Source: Chalara sp. BL73 (Eukaryota; Ascomycota; Leotiomycetes; Helotiales). From it: DNA of 64,000 bases. A program made the position numbers and the translations under genes. Below, one piece after another: positions 39,101 to 51,559 of the stretch. Where the stretch lies: the NCBI GenBank assembly GCA_918026815.1, contig CAKJVC010000183.1, positions 32,226 to 96,225 of the forward strand. The letters run 5' to 3'. The notes under the pieces were generated by a model. That model saw only the letters and a list, made by a program, of their open reading frames with translations. It ran no database searches and had not been told where the DNA came from. Position 1 is the stretch's first letter, and each line of letters starts with the position of its first letter.

Positions 39101-41480
39101 CTTTCAACAAGTCCGTGAGGTATCTACAACGCCTGCGGCCGGCTTTATCGACATCGCTATCAAGGCTGTTAGTCTTAATGCCAAAGACATTTACACCATG
39201 AGTGGGCACGTAGAGACAAAGACAGGAACTTGTTCCTTGGAATTTTGTGGTGTTGTGACCGCAGTCGGACCAGAGGTTGATAGCCTCAAGCTCGGCGATC
39301 GAGTTGTGGTTATGGCACCAAATTATTTTGGAACAATTGAGAGAGTGCCAGCCTGGGCCGCGCATAAGATGCTACCAGGAGAAGACTATAGTGTTCTTTG
39401 CACAATTCCCATGGCGTACTCTACGGCTATTTATGCGATGCTTGATCGAGGAAATTTAAGAGCTGGCGAGTCTGTTCTTATTCATTCAGGTGCTGGTGCA
39501 GTCGGTACTGCGGCTATCACTTTGGCCATGCGACTGGGAGCAACCGTCTATACAACTACTAGTTCTCAAGTCAAACGAGACTACCTCATCAATGAGTTAG
39601 GTGTACCAGCCGCGAATATCTTCAACTCCCGTGATGCATCTTTTGTGGATGGCATAAAGTCAGCTACGAACGGCCGAGGGGTAGATATAGTAGTCAACTC
39701 GCTCATTGGAGATCTGATGCATGCAAGTTGGGACTGCTTGGCCAACTTTGGGCGTTTTATCGAGATAGGAAAACGTGAGCTGGTGGATGCCGGCAAACTC
39801 GAGAGTAAGCATCCCCGCAAACCAACCAAGGGACAGGATAAGAGAACTAAAGCTAACCTGGGATTCTAAAGTGCATATGTTCTTGAAAAACACAACCTTT
39901 TCGGCCTTTGACTTGACTGAATTGTTCTATCACTCTGATCAATTCTATCGAGATATCTGGATTAAGTTAGTTTATCATAGTGCCCCTTAAAATGTCGAAA
40001 ACCTAGCTTACACATTTACAGATTAACCAAACGAGCGCTTGAGTTGTATCGCTCTGGACATGCTAAGCCAGGTCCTGTCACCAAGTTCGATGTCACAGAA
40101 ATCGCCCAGGCATTCCGCCAATTCTCAGTACGAGACCGGATTGGAAAAGTGGTCGTGTCTCTTGAGGATTCGGAGAGTCAGGTTTCGGTAAGATTTTGCG
40201 TTCGTCTACCTGAAGAGGGCAAATTAACACGTTAATAGGTTGCGCCGTCGAGGTATCTCACAGTTCTGGACCCCGAAAAGGTGTATCTTCTTGTTGGTTG
40301 TCTCGGAGGTCTTGGTCGTAGTTTGAGTCGCTGGATGATGGCTCGAGGTGCACGACACTTTGTATTTGTGGGGAGGTCAGGCTGCGACAAGCCCAGCGCA
40401 CGAGAGCTCGTTTCTCGCCTCGAACATGAAGGAGCTCGCGTCACGGTAACTAGAGGAGATGTCACGCAAGCTGCTGATATTATAGCAGCTGTGCAGGCGT
40501 GTAAAGCCACCGGAAAGCCTATCGGAGGTGTCATACAGGCGGCCATGGGTCTTCAAGAAGCCCTTTTCACCCGCATGAGCCATGAAGGCTGGCATACTGG
40601 TATCCAGCCCAAGTGGAAAGGAACATGGAATTTGCACAACGCTCTTGAGGGTAATGACGAGGCGCTGGACTTCTTCTTGTTGACCTCTTCGGTTTCTGGC
40701 AGTGTCGCGACTGCAACAGAGAGCAACTATTGTTCAGCAAATGGATTTCTCGATGCCTTTGCTCGATGGCGCCGCACCCAGGGTAAGAAAGCTGTTTCGG
40801 TTGGTCTTGGCATGATATCCGAGGTCGGCTATCTCCACGAAAACCCGGAGATAGGAGCCCTTCTCTTAAGGAAAGGTATACAGCCTTTGAACGAAGAGGA
40901 ATTCTTACAGGTCATTGATCTCTCCCTTGGCGGAGCAGGCGGCGATTTCGAGGCTACTGGCCGCAAAGCATCAACTGTGAACTGTGCACATTTGTTGAGC
41001 GGATTGGAACCACTTGGACTTCGTTCACTCATGGACCAAGGCTTCGATGTCACGACAATTGGAAACATGCAAGACCCCCGCTCCGCAATATTATCGGCAG
41101 CATTGCTAGGCAACGGAGAATCCGGCGATGTGGGTGGTACCTCACATTCGAGTTTAGCAAACGCTCCATCATGGTTGAAAGATATTTCTGCAACTGCAGT
41201 CAAGACTCTTGTTTCAGAAACGGACTCTCCTTCGCTCATGGAGGCCGTTTTGAGAGTGATGCGCAAACATTTCTCCAGCGCAATCCTTATGCCAGTGGAC
41301 CAGATCAGCGATACCAAGCCTCTAGCGCAGTTTGGTATGGACAGTATGATTGCGGCAGAATTTCGCACTTGGATTTGGGGTGCTTTCAAAGTCGATATTC
41401 CATTCCTTGACCTTCTCAGTAACCAGAAATCTCTTACTAGTTTGGCCGAGTTTGCTGCTGAGAAATTAATAGAGAAGTAG
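33197..41480 (+). CDS. Highly reducing type I polyketide synthase, 13 exons, 2461 aa
   Basis: Exons 33197-33488, 33536-33964, 34084-34126, 34185-34493, 34556-34763, 34851-34974, 35048-37340, 37501-38149, 38208-38420, 38481-39804, 39872-39965, 40022-40187 and 40239-41480. All are GT-AG, every phase fits, and no stop or frameshift was found. Domains: N-terminal Asn/Gly repeat (about 28-75); KS with Cys262 (DTACSSS), His397 (ECHGTGT) and His434 (NLGHSEA); AT with Ser713 (GHSSGE); DH with His1038 and Asp1230 (VDACLQ); a degenerate methyltransferase region (about 1330-1500); ER with the NADPH loop at 1857; KR loop at 2068 (GCLGGLGRS) and Tyr2212; ACP Ser2417 (GMDSM). No thioesterase or reductase release domain. 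It should make a reduced linear chain. With the SDRs, cupin and BBEs nearby, an alkyl salicylaldehyde-type product is the best guess. Confidence 0.95.
33312..33420 (+). repeat. 18-bp coding tandem repeat at the PKS N-terminus
   Basis: About six imperfect copies of an 18-base unit encode NGVNGS/NGVNDS hexapeptides in frame. They precede the KS domain and are predicted to be disordered. Copies differ at several wobble positions and in a Gly/Asp swap. Confidence 0.88.
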
Positions 41481-44400
41481 ATGGAACGAGTTTCTTTCAG
41501 CAACGTGGCTCTGTTTGTTAAATGAGATTTGCCGAGCATGAATTCTCGAATTTCGATGATAAACCCCTAAAGACTATAATAACATTGTTAGTGATTTTTT
41601 TAGATAGACAGATAGGTGAAAGATGCAGACAAAAATCTATGCTACTATTGCGTGCGCCTGGAGCAAACATGTATTTTTTTTGCTGCGTAGCCTACTTCTT
41701 TAAGTTATAAACACTGTTTAAAGTTGTTATTGTTGTGATTGTTGGTTAAATGTTTTCAAGTTTGTGGATTAGGCCAGCCTAGGTCACTTTACCGTTTTTT
41801 TCAGCATAACAATTGGTCAATCATAAGCCAATAATAAACCCTTTAAATTTTCTGTATTTCGAACCTGTAATGGCACAAGCGATGAGTGACGGAAAGAAGG
41901 CGTCCAGGCATAATAAAGGTGGATTTAGCACAACATTGGAAAATATTGAGAGCATACTCTGGTTTGTCAATGCACTAAGCTAAACCCTGCCCCAGGATCG
42001 CATATAGGAGGGGATTTCTTCATCCTATTTCTGCCATTTCAGGATCTATCTGAATATATGCTATCCTTATTCACCGGAGTTGCTGATGCTGGACTGCTTG
42101 ACAGCTTTGTTGCTATCTTAAAAGCCAGAAAGCAGTCATTTCCTTAAGCACTCCTTGTTCCTCACTTTGTGCTCGCTTTAAGGTGCAGTTTTCAAAGCAA
42201 TCTAGCATAGAGTGGAAGAAAGATACCATCCGAGCTGAGTTGAACGATTCGCACTTGAGATCAAGGGTGGGCCGCAAAACAGCAAACCTAAGCAGATGAA
42301 CGGCAGCTAAAGCGGTGTTACCTCGAGAAAGAATCACCCGTTAAATAAGTAGGACAAAAAATTGGAGGAGATATCCATACCGAGGTCTCTTGTTGCACTG
42401 ATACATCAAGTAACGAGAAATGGGTTGCCCTGAATAAGTGAATTTTGGAGAACGAAAGGCATTTCCTGGGGGAGGATAAGCTATGACTGAAGCCGAGCGT
42501 AAATATTCTCTAGAGAATGGGCTAGTTCTAATGTCGAGTTGATTTCGCTGCTCACTGATATATCGAACAATATCCAATGATTATAAACAAGTCGAGTTTT
42601 CTTGAAACTGCAATATGGTAAGCGTGCCAAGGCTAGCATATCGAAAGTATGGCGATTTCTAAAACAATTAATTTCCCAAGTCTTTCCCCCAAGTTATCTT
42701 ATTTTACATAAGGGCATGGCAGCTTATGTTTCCTGTTGTTAGGTTAATATTCATCCCCACTCCAACACGATAATGTCCAGGCAAACAACCACCAAGTCCC
42801 TATTTTAAGTGTACATATATTCTTTTTCATATAATAAAGCATCCAAGGATTTAACCTTTATGCCATAGAGTTTGCAGCAAGCTGAGAGAGAACCCAAACA
42901 ACAGTGTATGTAGATAATACTTCCGGCATTATCAATATCCATGTCACGTTAACAATCCTTAGACACAAACCACTACAAAGGTGATTTTATGCGGTAACAC
43001 TAAGCATTGGGATACCTATCACCGTGCATAGGCGTAGTAGCTATTAGCTACGCTCTTACGTTAGTGGTGGTGGTTTCTTCTGATTCTTATTAGGCTCTAA
43101 GCTGCGGTCTACAGAGTAGGTGTAGGTATGACCCTCAATTCACATGCTCTGGTGGTTCACGTGACCTTGACTGTGTGCATACCAACACTAAAATGCTTTT
43201 AAGTATGGAATTTACCCCAAGATTTGAGGCTGGAGAGCTTAGTCTTACCAATGTATACACTTTATAATGCATTACTAGCCTAAGGATGTGTAATTGTGAC
43301 AATACGGGTTTGGTTTAGTTTTAAATTTTAGCTGCGTTTACATGTCGCTGTATTTAGCTAATGTTGAGCTCTCACATATTTTTTTTAATACTTCTGTATT
43401 AGCATAAAGCTTTCATATTTTTTTTTTTAGTTTATTTCATGTTAAGGTTTACACAAAATAAAAATCATCATTAAATGAAACCAGTATTTGATGCTTTGAA
43501 ATGTACGATCCAATCGACCATTATACACCTTACTCCATAGGTTTGAATTGACGACGGGCTTATGCCAGCAGACGACTGCCATACGCCATAATACTTTATT
43601 GCTGCTGCTCAGCTGAACCTACGGGGATCCGTTTGGGGAAGTCCAGGTATTGATATTTCAGCCTCCCTCCCCTTTCAATCACACATAAGCATTGACAAAC
43701 TCGTCAATTCTGAAGCTTCGCATGAATTCACATACTCGGGGTGCTCAAACACTATCACAAGATCATAGCCAGGTGCATTGTCCAGATTTCTCAATGTCAA
43801 GACTCCTTCAATGCATTATACCGTTGCATATCCAGGCCGTCCCCAGAGTTGATCTTGCTACCTTTGTCCGAGTAACCGCAAGAGCCTGGTCTTGATCCGA
43901 AGTTATCGAAATGTCTTCTGACTAGGGTGTCATTCCATTCAGGACCAATGCAGTATACAAGGGCTGCTGGGATAATCGGGATCATGGGGAGATACTTGGT
44001 GCAATTCTCACTCTTAGGGATAATGGAACTATTCCTTTCATTACTGCTCTCATAATTATCACTAGACTTGCCGATAACGGAAACTGGAATATTAGTCGAT
44101 TACTCTGGCATAATTGTCTCCGTGCCAAAAATGGCGACACAAATATCGTCACAGAGCACTGGAGAGAGCAGCGGGTTATCTTGCGAAACTCAGAGAGCGC
44201 TGGGAAGCCACTATATGGTTGATTGAAATGTGGTTCGGCTTCAGCTTTGTGAGAGCTATCAGAGGGTGCTCCCCGAAGAGCATCATCTTGGTATTGTATG
44301 CTGTCGGCTATTGAATTTCATTCATCCCCTCAGTGTTTCCGTTTCTCAGATAGTAGTTGGAGACACTGTAGTCTCGAAAGTATGGAAATCCTTTCCACGC

Positions 44401-46777
44401 CGGGATATTACTAACTTGAGGGCTATCTAGGTTCTCCTTACCTGTGACCAATAGCTTCCAATAGCTGCGGCAGAAACCCTAGAGAGTGACCATGTATACT
44501 GAGAACTTATAGCAAATCTGACAATCGACGCAGAAGATTACATGCGGAGTTACTATACACAAGTAGGTTCTCAAGGAATACTAGACTATAGCTGGTTTAT
44601 AACACGCTCATTTTCGTCCAAAACCGAGAAAAATGCGTCTTGTCCGTTTCAAGATACAGCTTGCTTACCAGACACAAGATCTGCCATCACTTTGGAGTCA
44701 AGAAGCATTACCTTAAGCCACTTAGGCATCAATACCAAATATGGCAAAGAGCTGTCTGCTCATAGACAGAGCACTTGTGCCGTTCTAGGTAAGAAATTTC
44801 CCTCGGAAACTGACCCCAATTCAACCTGCTTCAGCACCTTCCCTATATACAAGTACTATTGGCACACTAACAGCCACTCCCTCCTCTTAGGATGTAACTG
44901 ACCTCATTACTTTCAGGTGCTAGCCGTTTTAGGAATTATGTATGATTACCCACCCAAACTAAATTGCCTAACACTGAAGTCTTCTTGGTATTGCTAGCGC
45001 TCTTAGAAGCGTTGCTAATTGTTGTGTAGACTTCGCCTGTAGCTCTAGCTTATATAGCTAATGACACTAGAGTCTACTCTTTTCACAAGGTGACAGACAC
45101 TCTCGAGGACGTACAAGTTCTACTACGAGGGATGCAAAATGCGTTAAGCAATAGCTACAAAATTATTGCGTTATATCTTCCCATAGAAGACAGAGAGCTT
45201 CATCCTGCTTTCGTCCCCAAATCCCACAATAATGTCAGCTTAATACTGATGCAGCTCAGCAATTTGGGACCACCGGATACTGATCTGTCTACAGCGATAC
45301 TTGATATCTAGAAGACGCGATGTGAATTCTGGGTGTTGCTCATTTGTATTCATTAGTACACCATTTCCTCCGAAGGCGCAGGGATGGACACGTAGGCAGC
45401 AGAGTGAATCAAGCGCGCCGCATGTTACTAGGGCCTCGGGATATTAATATTTCCAGCAGGATCACGGTAGGCTAGCCTCTTGTTATTGTCCATCCGAAGC
45501 ATTGCTGACTTGAGCACATCTTACCTTTCATTCCGTCAAATGCCTCCTGGCCTGTGGTGAGAAATGTAAGAACGGTCTCCCTGGAGAATTCCTTTCGGGG
45601 TGACTACCATAGTTTAATGTTAGTGCTAACCTGTAAATCTTCAATTGAGGATCACGTACAAAGCTTGATTCTAACCATGCTTTGACGGCAATATTATAGG
45701 TAGTCTCTAGGTGTCCATTTACTTCCAGTTGTGAGTATATATATATATTTCCTTCAGAACTTAGTCTAGTAGAGAACTTGCATTCCCAAATCTTAAATTC
45801 CAGTGTATCCCAAGCTAGAATATAGTTAGAACCACAGAAACCCGGGCTACGTTAGAAAAATATGACCTACAGATGCCTGGTCTAGGCGGTTGTGGAAATG
45901 CCATTGAATTCGAGTTAAGCCGTTTCGTGGTGATAGACTATGCTGCAGAGAACAATTATCCTTAGGTTTGTGATTGAGGGGTGTATACAGCTAAGCGAGG
46001 TAGCGCTGCATAATATTACATACTATTCAGCTCAATTACGTCGGCTACTGATCGGACTGACACTAGAGAAGTCAAGGCCAGATACTACTTACCCTGTACA
46101 GTAGGTATTACTCGTTCTCATGAAGTTCAATTTTCTTGCCGCCGACTAAGCCTTGTGCACACTAAACAAAGTATTGGTGCACCCCGCAAAGTACTTCCTG
46201 TGTTTGTGTGTTAGCGATAAGCATAAAGTCACATGAACCTGCGCCACTTGATCGAAATGTAATCAAGAGGTCATAAATGATAGAAGCTCGGTTATCCGAC
46301 AAAGCCGATATCTTCTTGAAGAGAAAGCCGGACGCGGCACTGGCAGTTGGATATTCTAATAAGTTTAATATGTGAATACGAGACTAGCTGCGGTGTATAT
46401 GCACGCTGACTGTACCCATGCAGGGAATATATCAAAGTTGCCCTTCGAATGCACTGCCAAAGAGTAAGTCATTGCTTCCTCGATGACGAGAGCAATTTGC
46501 TATTCAAATTCTTTCTGTGAAGGTCATAGCGCGTGGAAAATGCTCTGTGTGTAGACACAAGACAAATCATACCTAGTGAGAATTTTATTTTTTTACTTTG
46601 GGGGCGACGGAAGCGTCCATCCATGGTGTGAGAGAAATGGGAGTCATGTATGCGAAGTCGGGCTCAGGACAGTACCGCAAAATATATATTTCAAAGTCTA
46701 GCCCAATATTCCCATACACAATACAGCTTGGACACACGACAGCTCGGTGGTGATCTATGCTGAATAGCGAAGTCATT
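41481..46777. other. 5.3-kb stretch without a recognised gene
   Basis: Several short open frames were inspected. Two adjacent minus-strand frames (42577-42341 and 42337-42113) include ALAAVHLLRFAVLRPTLDLK and could be the remains of one gene, but I cannot name the family. Plus-strand fragments at 43940-44430 and 45090-45310 are also unassigned and broken by stops. T-rich tracts occur at 43379-43430. Overall it looks like decayed sequence separating the PKS from the thioesterase. Confidence 0.4.
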
Positions 46778-47786
46778 ATGTTTCAGTATCAACTGAGTTG
46801 GATGTGGGCAAGCATCTGGTATTTTCCAATCACGATTTTTGTACTATGGAATTTAAAAGCCCTTCCCTTGGCGTGGCACGTATGTTTGTTAATTACCAAT
46901 CCGCCAGTATTAAACTCTAACAGAACCGAAATAGGTCCGGCTGTATTCGGTCATGATCAAACATTTCGTGACGAGGAAATCTGAGAATATTACCTTTATC
47001 ACACATGGCGGCTCCGCGATATTCGAACCGATTATTACCACCACATCATGTCCGCTATTAGAAATCGACATGAATCTGCACAAATCCAATTCTACCTTCT
47101 TTTTGGACCTCGATATCAATCGCGTGCATCTTCTCGTGACGCTCTTCAAGCCCGTCCTAAGTTCAGGGGTCATAGCCAATCCTATCCCCCACGAGAAACT
47201 TGGCGAACTGAAATGTATTCTAGGGGCGGTGAGCTGTCACTTCAGGAGAGAAATCAGACCGCTCGAAAAATACGAGGTGTGGACAAGGGTCTTATGCTGG
47301 GACAAGAAATGGCTCTACATCGTGAGCCATTTTGTCACAAAAGGGGAGACAGCACCGGTCGCTTGCATACAACGTTCATCTGAACGAAAGCCAGAAGTGA
47401 ACAGGCACAGGCAATCTAGAAAAAATGAGGGAGACATACCATTCCAGATGGAAAAATCCCGTAGTAGCAAGTTGATTCGTGCCAGCGCGTTGTCCAAGTA
47501 TGTCTTCAAGCAAGGCAGACGTACCAAACCACCTGAGGAAGTTATGAAAGAGTTGAACTTAATTCCCTCACCACCAGACCAAGTCTTTGAACTAGCAAAA
47601 GATTACAAAACTACTAAAGACTCTCAAGAGATTCCCTATGCAAAATGGGACTAGCGCCGTATCCAACGGGAAAATGAACGCGGTTTGAAAATTGCAAGTC
47701 AGTTCGATGGTATGGATGCTTTGCACGAGACCTTCAGCGGAGACAGCAGTGATGCATTAGGATATTATTCTGACTGGCCCTGGTGA
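46778..47786 (+). pseudogene. THEM6-like (hot-dog) thioesterase with in-frame stop, 2 exons
   Basis: Exons 46778-46879 and 46935-47654 (GT-AG intron, phase 0) give 273 aa to a TAG at 47652-47654. The N-terminus is a membrane helix (SIWYFPITIFVLWNL). The core has CPLLEIDMNLHKSNSTFFLD and KYEVWTRVLCWDKKWLYIVS, typical of THEM6-like thioesterases that occur in fungal metabolite clusters. The same frame continues after the TAG with RRIQRENERGLKIASQFDG and SDALGYYSDWPW to a TGA at 47784-47786, which fits the family's C-terminal helix. The stop sits where a Trp is expected, so a G-to-A nonsense change is likely. Alternatively a 72-nt intron with a weak GTCTTT donor and the GGGACTAG acceptor at 47654 would restore the frame. 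If functional it could release or hydrolyse an acyl chain, a role the PKS lacks. Confidence 0.75.
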
Positions 47787-48299
47787 CTATTGTATAATAG
47801 GGGATAAATCGACTTATGGCGATAGGAAAATCAAAATCACCAAGGACCAGCATTTTCATAGGAGCTCACTGATGGCGACTCAGAACTCCGAGATTCTTAG
47901 TCTCAAATATTAACATGAAGTAATTCATCTAGTAAATAACTACAAAATCTGCAATCTATCGTTGAATAAAATCTATTATAACATACAGCATACTAAGAAT
48001 CAGAGCAAGACATAAGAAATCTAGCCACCAACTACAATTCTACCAAGGTAAGTTAAGTGAGATATACGCATAACCCGAGTCAAAAATGTGACCGCATTAA
48101 GGCTAAAAGTTTGAGTGAACTCACAGGCACAAATAATGAGTGCACTCAAACAAAGACGTCAAAATTAACTACTGTCTTTTATTAATTGAAAAAGAGGTAC
48201 TTCGCTTCATAGAAACCTCACATGACAAAACACAAGTAATCCAGATCCAACATTTTCTAACCTCTGCCATATCATAAATCGCCTGTTGCCTTCGCACAG
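47787..48299. other. Intergenic region
   Basis: No gene recognised. A run of 18 T occurs at 48327 and following, just past this interval. Confidence 0.4.
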
Positions 48300-50215
48300 G
48301 CTCTTGCAACGGGTTATGTTAAGGAGTTTTTTTTTTTTTTTTTGAGAGGAAAAGACAAAGAACATCGAGAAAGTAAGACGCTTTCCTGTATTTCCTGCTC
48401 TCGGCAATGAGAAAAGCATTCGACAGCCTTGATCGCTGAGGCTAGTTGGCTTAATTGTTCCGGATGCCTACTCACCAGGCTGACCTCAAAGGATTTTACC
48501 ATCGGGATCTTTGCTGCCGTAAGACAGGCCGCAATCAATTTATCGATTGGCGGATATACGCTCATCGCAGCCAAGTAATTTTCGTATCCGAACATCGGTC
48601 CGTCAGTGTGCGATTAGGACTTTCCTTGTTGCCAAGTCGACACCGTACCCATCGTCGAATCTAGAAAGCGATTAGAAAGAGAGGCCCGATTAGGTATTCT
48701 GGTGAAAACGCACCTGATGGATGGTGAGTAGAAAGTACATATGATTTTCTTAGCCCCCGCATCTCTGGCCATGCGAATGATTTCCTTGGAAGTTGTGGCC
48801 CTGACGATGCTGCAGTCTACAGGAAGTACGACTTTTCCTTGGAACTCCTCGTTGACTAGATTCAGCTTTCGGCGGACGGCCCTCTCTTGGGGCTTTTGTT
48901 CTAGCATAATAAACGTCCTTGTTGAATATACGTTGTTGACAAACCCATGGTCATAGGGCTTACGTAGAGTACTACCAGTGCATTGGCAGCAGTATAGCTA
49001 GCCTCGGGGATTGTAATCACATCACCGATTTCTTCTAGTTCATCTATGCTAAGATAGTCTTGCATAATCTCCGCGAGAACGACGCGCATGTTGTAGCGGC
49101 TGCGGTATACGCCTATTCCACCAATGACGCTCTCGGACCTGGCTAAATACACATATTCGAATACATCAGGGCTATAAGACAAATCGGGGTACACTTACAA
49201 ATTGAATATTTGCGGTATCATTAGGATTGGATCTTGGGTGACAAATACCGCTTCACCCGTATGTCACGGTTCGTGGTAAGCTTGGTTCCTAGGATTCCGC
49301 AGGGCATCGCTGACAGCTAACGTACCAAGTTAGAGACCAGTGACATCACAGAATCCTAAAGCTTCTAAAGCCACACTCTCGCTGCTGAACATGTACGAAA
49401 CAGACTCCCCTTGGGAATATCTCCTGCTATATGCTAAGGGTTTGATACCCCGGATCACGAAGCCCCACGAACACCGTCTCATTTACCAGAACAATGCACG
49501 CGAACGACCCTCGACATTGGGAATATACTCCACTGAGTGCGGAAAGAACAGCAGAAATCGTAGGCTCATTAGGATTGCGGCGGTAGGCGTGCTGCAGTTC
49601 CAGCGAGATGATGTTAAGGATAACCTGCGAGTCTACACTACTTTCCGACGTTAGGATGCCCTCCTGTATGAGCTGATCGCAGTCTCTAAGCAATTCAACA
49701 CATTTCCGTTCTGTACACCCATCGGTCATCAGCATGCCCCTCCCACACCTTCCCAAGCAGCTCCAACGAGCCACACGCGACTTACATGAGCGGGAAATAT
49801 TCGGCCACCAATTTCGTTATAGAATGGCTGAATCTGCTCAGTGTTTTTTGGGCCAGCCGCTGGATATCTCACTAATGATGGTATCAGCGGGAATATTGAT
49901 TTTAGTTCTCTATCACCGGCTCACATAATTTACATCAAAATAGAGATTGAGCAAAATGAGGAAAAAGAAAAAGAAAGCCAACGCACAGTGCAGTAGGCTC
50001 ATGTGACCTATGAGTCCCTGGGTTGTCTGAGGATTCCGAACGGTCTCCGAGACCAGCACCATGCCACAATAGCAGTAATTGCGTCCGTCATGCGTGGCCG
50101 TGGCAATGCCGCAAGCATCTTGACCCCGACGCTGAAGGTAAATAGCCGCTTTGAGAAGCAAGCCTACTGCGGGGCCCGCCTTGTATGCGAGAAAGACGCC
50201 AGCAATCCCACAATG
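48300..50215 (-). pseudogene. ADE4: Amidophosphoribosyltransferase (purine synthesis) pseudogene
   Basis: Minus-strand pieces follow the order of this enzyme. The N-terminal glutaminase start HCGIAGVFLAYK near 50205 keeps Cys-Gly-Ile but has lost the ATG. Then come YLQRRGQDACGIAT (about 50140-50080), NEPTISAVLSALSGVYSQCR (about 49580), YSPDVFEYVYLARSESVIGG (about 49170-49110), and the PRPP-site region ERAVRRKLN...VLPVDCSIVRATTSKEIIRMA (about 48890-48760, where VDDSIVRGTT is usual). They lie in different frames with stops, and several active-site residues are changed. A housekeeping enzyme copy in a subtelomere is most simply a dead duplicate; the working gene should lie elsewhere. Confidence 0.85.
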
Positions 50216-50339
50216 GTGGCTGAGGTCAGGCCAGGGGAAGTTTGTAGCTACAACTGCAGCTACAGCTACGACAATAGTACTACTGGGGAAGTATCATTGA
50301 GCGCGGAATGGTAGCCGCTTCCTCAGAGTGGCCTAGTAG

Positions 50340-51370
50340 ACACTCCCCCCATTACAAGCTCGCCGCTCTTCTTACCGTTCTCAAGCAGCGAAACGATCCG
50401 ATCTCGTTAACCTTTGTCGCACTGGGGATCATGGAATGTATCTTTCTCAGCTGGGTCTCCAACTTTCCTACTTCGCATTAAGGCACTAAACCTTTCAATG
50501 AATTTATCCATCACACCCTCCTCAACGAACACTCTGCTGTTGGCCTGGCAATGCTGCCCACTATTGTGATGAATGGAGAACTCAACTCTACCCTCACCGT
50601 CAACACAAATCCCACGCAGAAATGAAGCTGCTAGCCTTCAGGGAGGACCGACTTACGCATGGACTGCTCTTTCTAAGTCTGCATCGGCGAAGATAATGGC
50701 AGGGGACTTGCCGCCTAGTTCGAGAGTAACATTCTTCAAATGCGAACCAGCAGCCATCTGCATGACCTTCTTACTTGTGGCTACTGAGCCGGTAAAGGCA
50801 ATTTTGCGGATATTCATGTGCTCTGCCATTAACTTTCCGGTTAAATGGCCTAATTCGGAGATAATATTGACAACGCCTAGCGGGAAACCGGCCTCTTTGA
50901 TGAGCTCGCCTAGTTTGAGGCACTTTGAGCATGAAAATGTCAGCTTAGTAGCACCAGGCGAGGGAATGTATGGGCACAAGTTTTTCTTTTTTGGGGGGGA
51001 GGGGACTGACCCTAAAGGTGACTTCTCGCTAGACTTGATGACAATGCAGTTGCCTGGAGCAATGGCCGGAGCAACCTTCAATGCGAGCATTATGAAGGAG
51101 ACGCTCCAAGGGATTATTGCAGCCACGACGCCATAAAGTTGCTTGAGCGTGAGAGTGATCATTCCCGGAGTATTCAGGCTAGAATTTCCCTACACGTACA
51201 TCCCAGCGGAGGCATACATATCGAACAACCCTGCTGTTCCCATGATTTCAAATCGGGAAAAGCTGTAAGTGCTTCTACTGTCAAAATCGAATATCATTTC
51301 GGATATTTGTAACGTGACCTACCTGCCTATAGCGATCTGCTCTAGGGTCCACAATTCATCCGCATCTAGA
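50340..51370 (-). pseudogene. Aldehyde dehydrogenase pseudogene
   Basis: The minus strand reads, from about 51370 down: ELWTLEQIAIGR, SSLNTPGMITLTLKQLYGVV, APAIAPGNCIVIKSSEKSPL, then after a probable intron LGELIKEAGFPLGVVNIIS and FTGSVATSKKVMQ, then VTLELGGKSPAIIFADADLE with the catalytic Glu of ELGGKSP. Beyond comes GQHCQANSRVFVEEGVMDKF, with the catalytic Cys, then a stop in CDKG*RDRIVSLLENGK. Frames change several times and both ends are missing. It is a typical NAD(P)+-dependent aldehyde dehydrogenase that no longer encodes a protein. Confidence 0.85.
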
Positions 51371-51559
51371 TAAGCCTAGTAGCACTCATACACGCACAAA
51401 CGAATCCCGATCCCCTTTTGTTATTCAATGGTGGGGTACGACTTAACCCGTCAGAACTCTGTTCAAAGGGCGCCTAAGCGTGATACTTTAATCGATGCGT
51501 AGTTTGTCTTGAACTTTATTCTGTTCGGTCTGGCACTTGGCAAGTTGTAGATCTGGGCT

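Noticed and set aside
48300..50215. Active self-resistance copy of amidophosphoribosyltransferase
   Set aside because: Frames are broken, the start codon is lost and active-site residues are changed.
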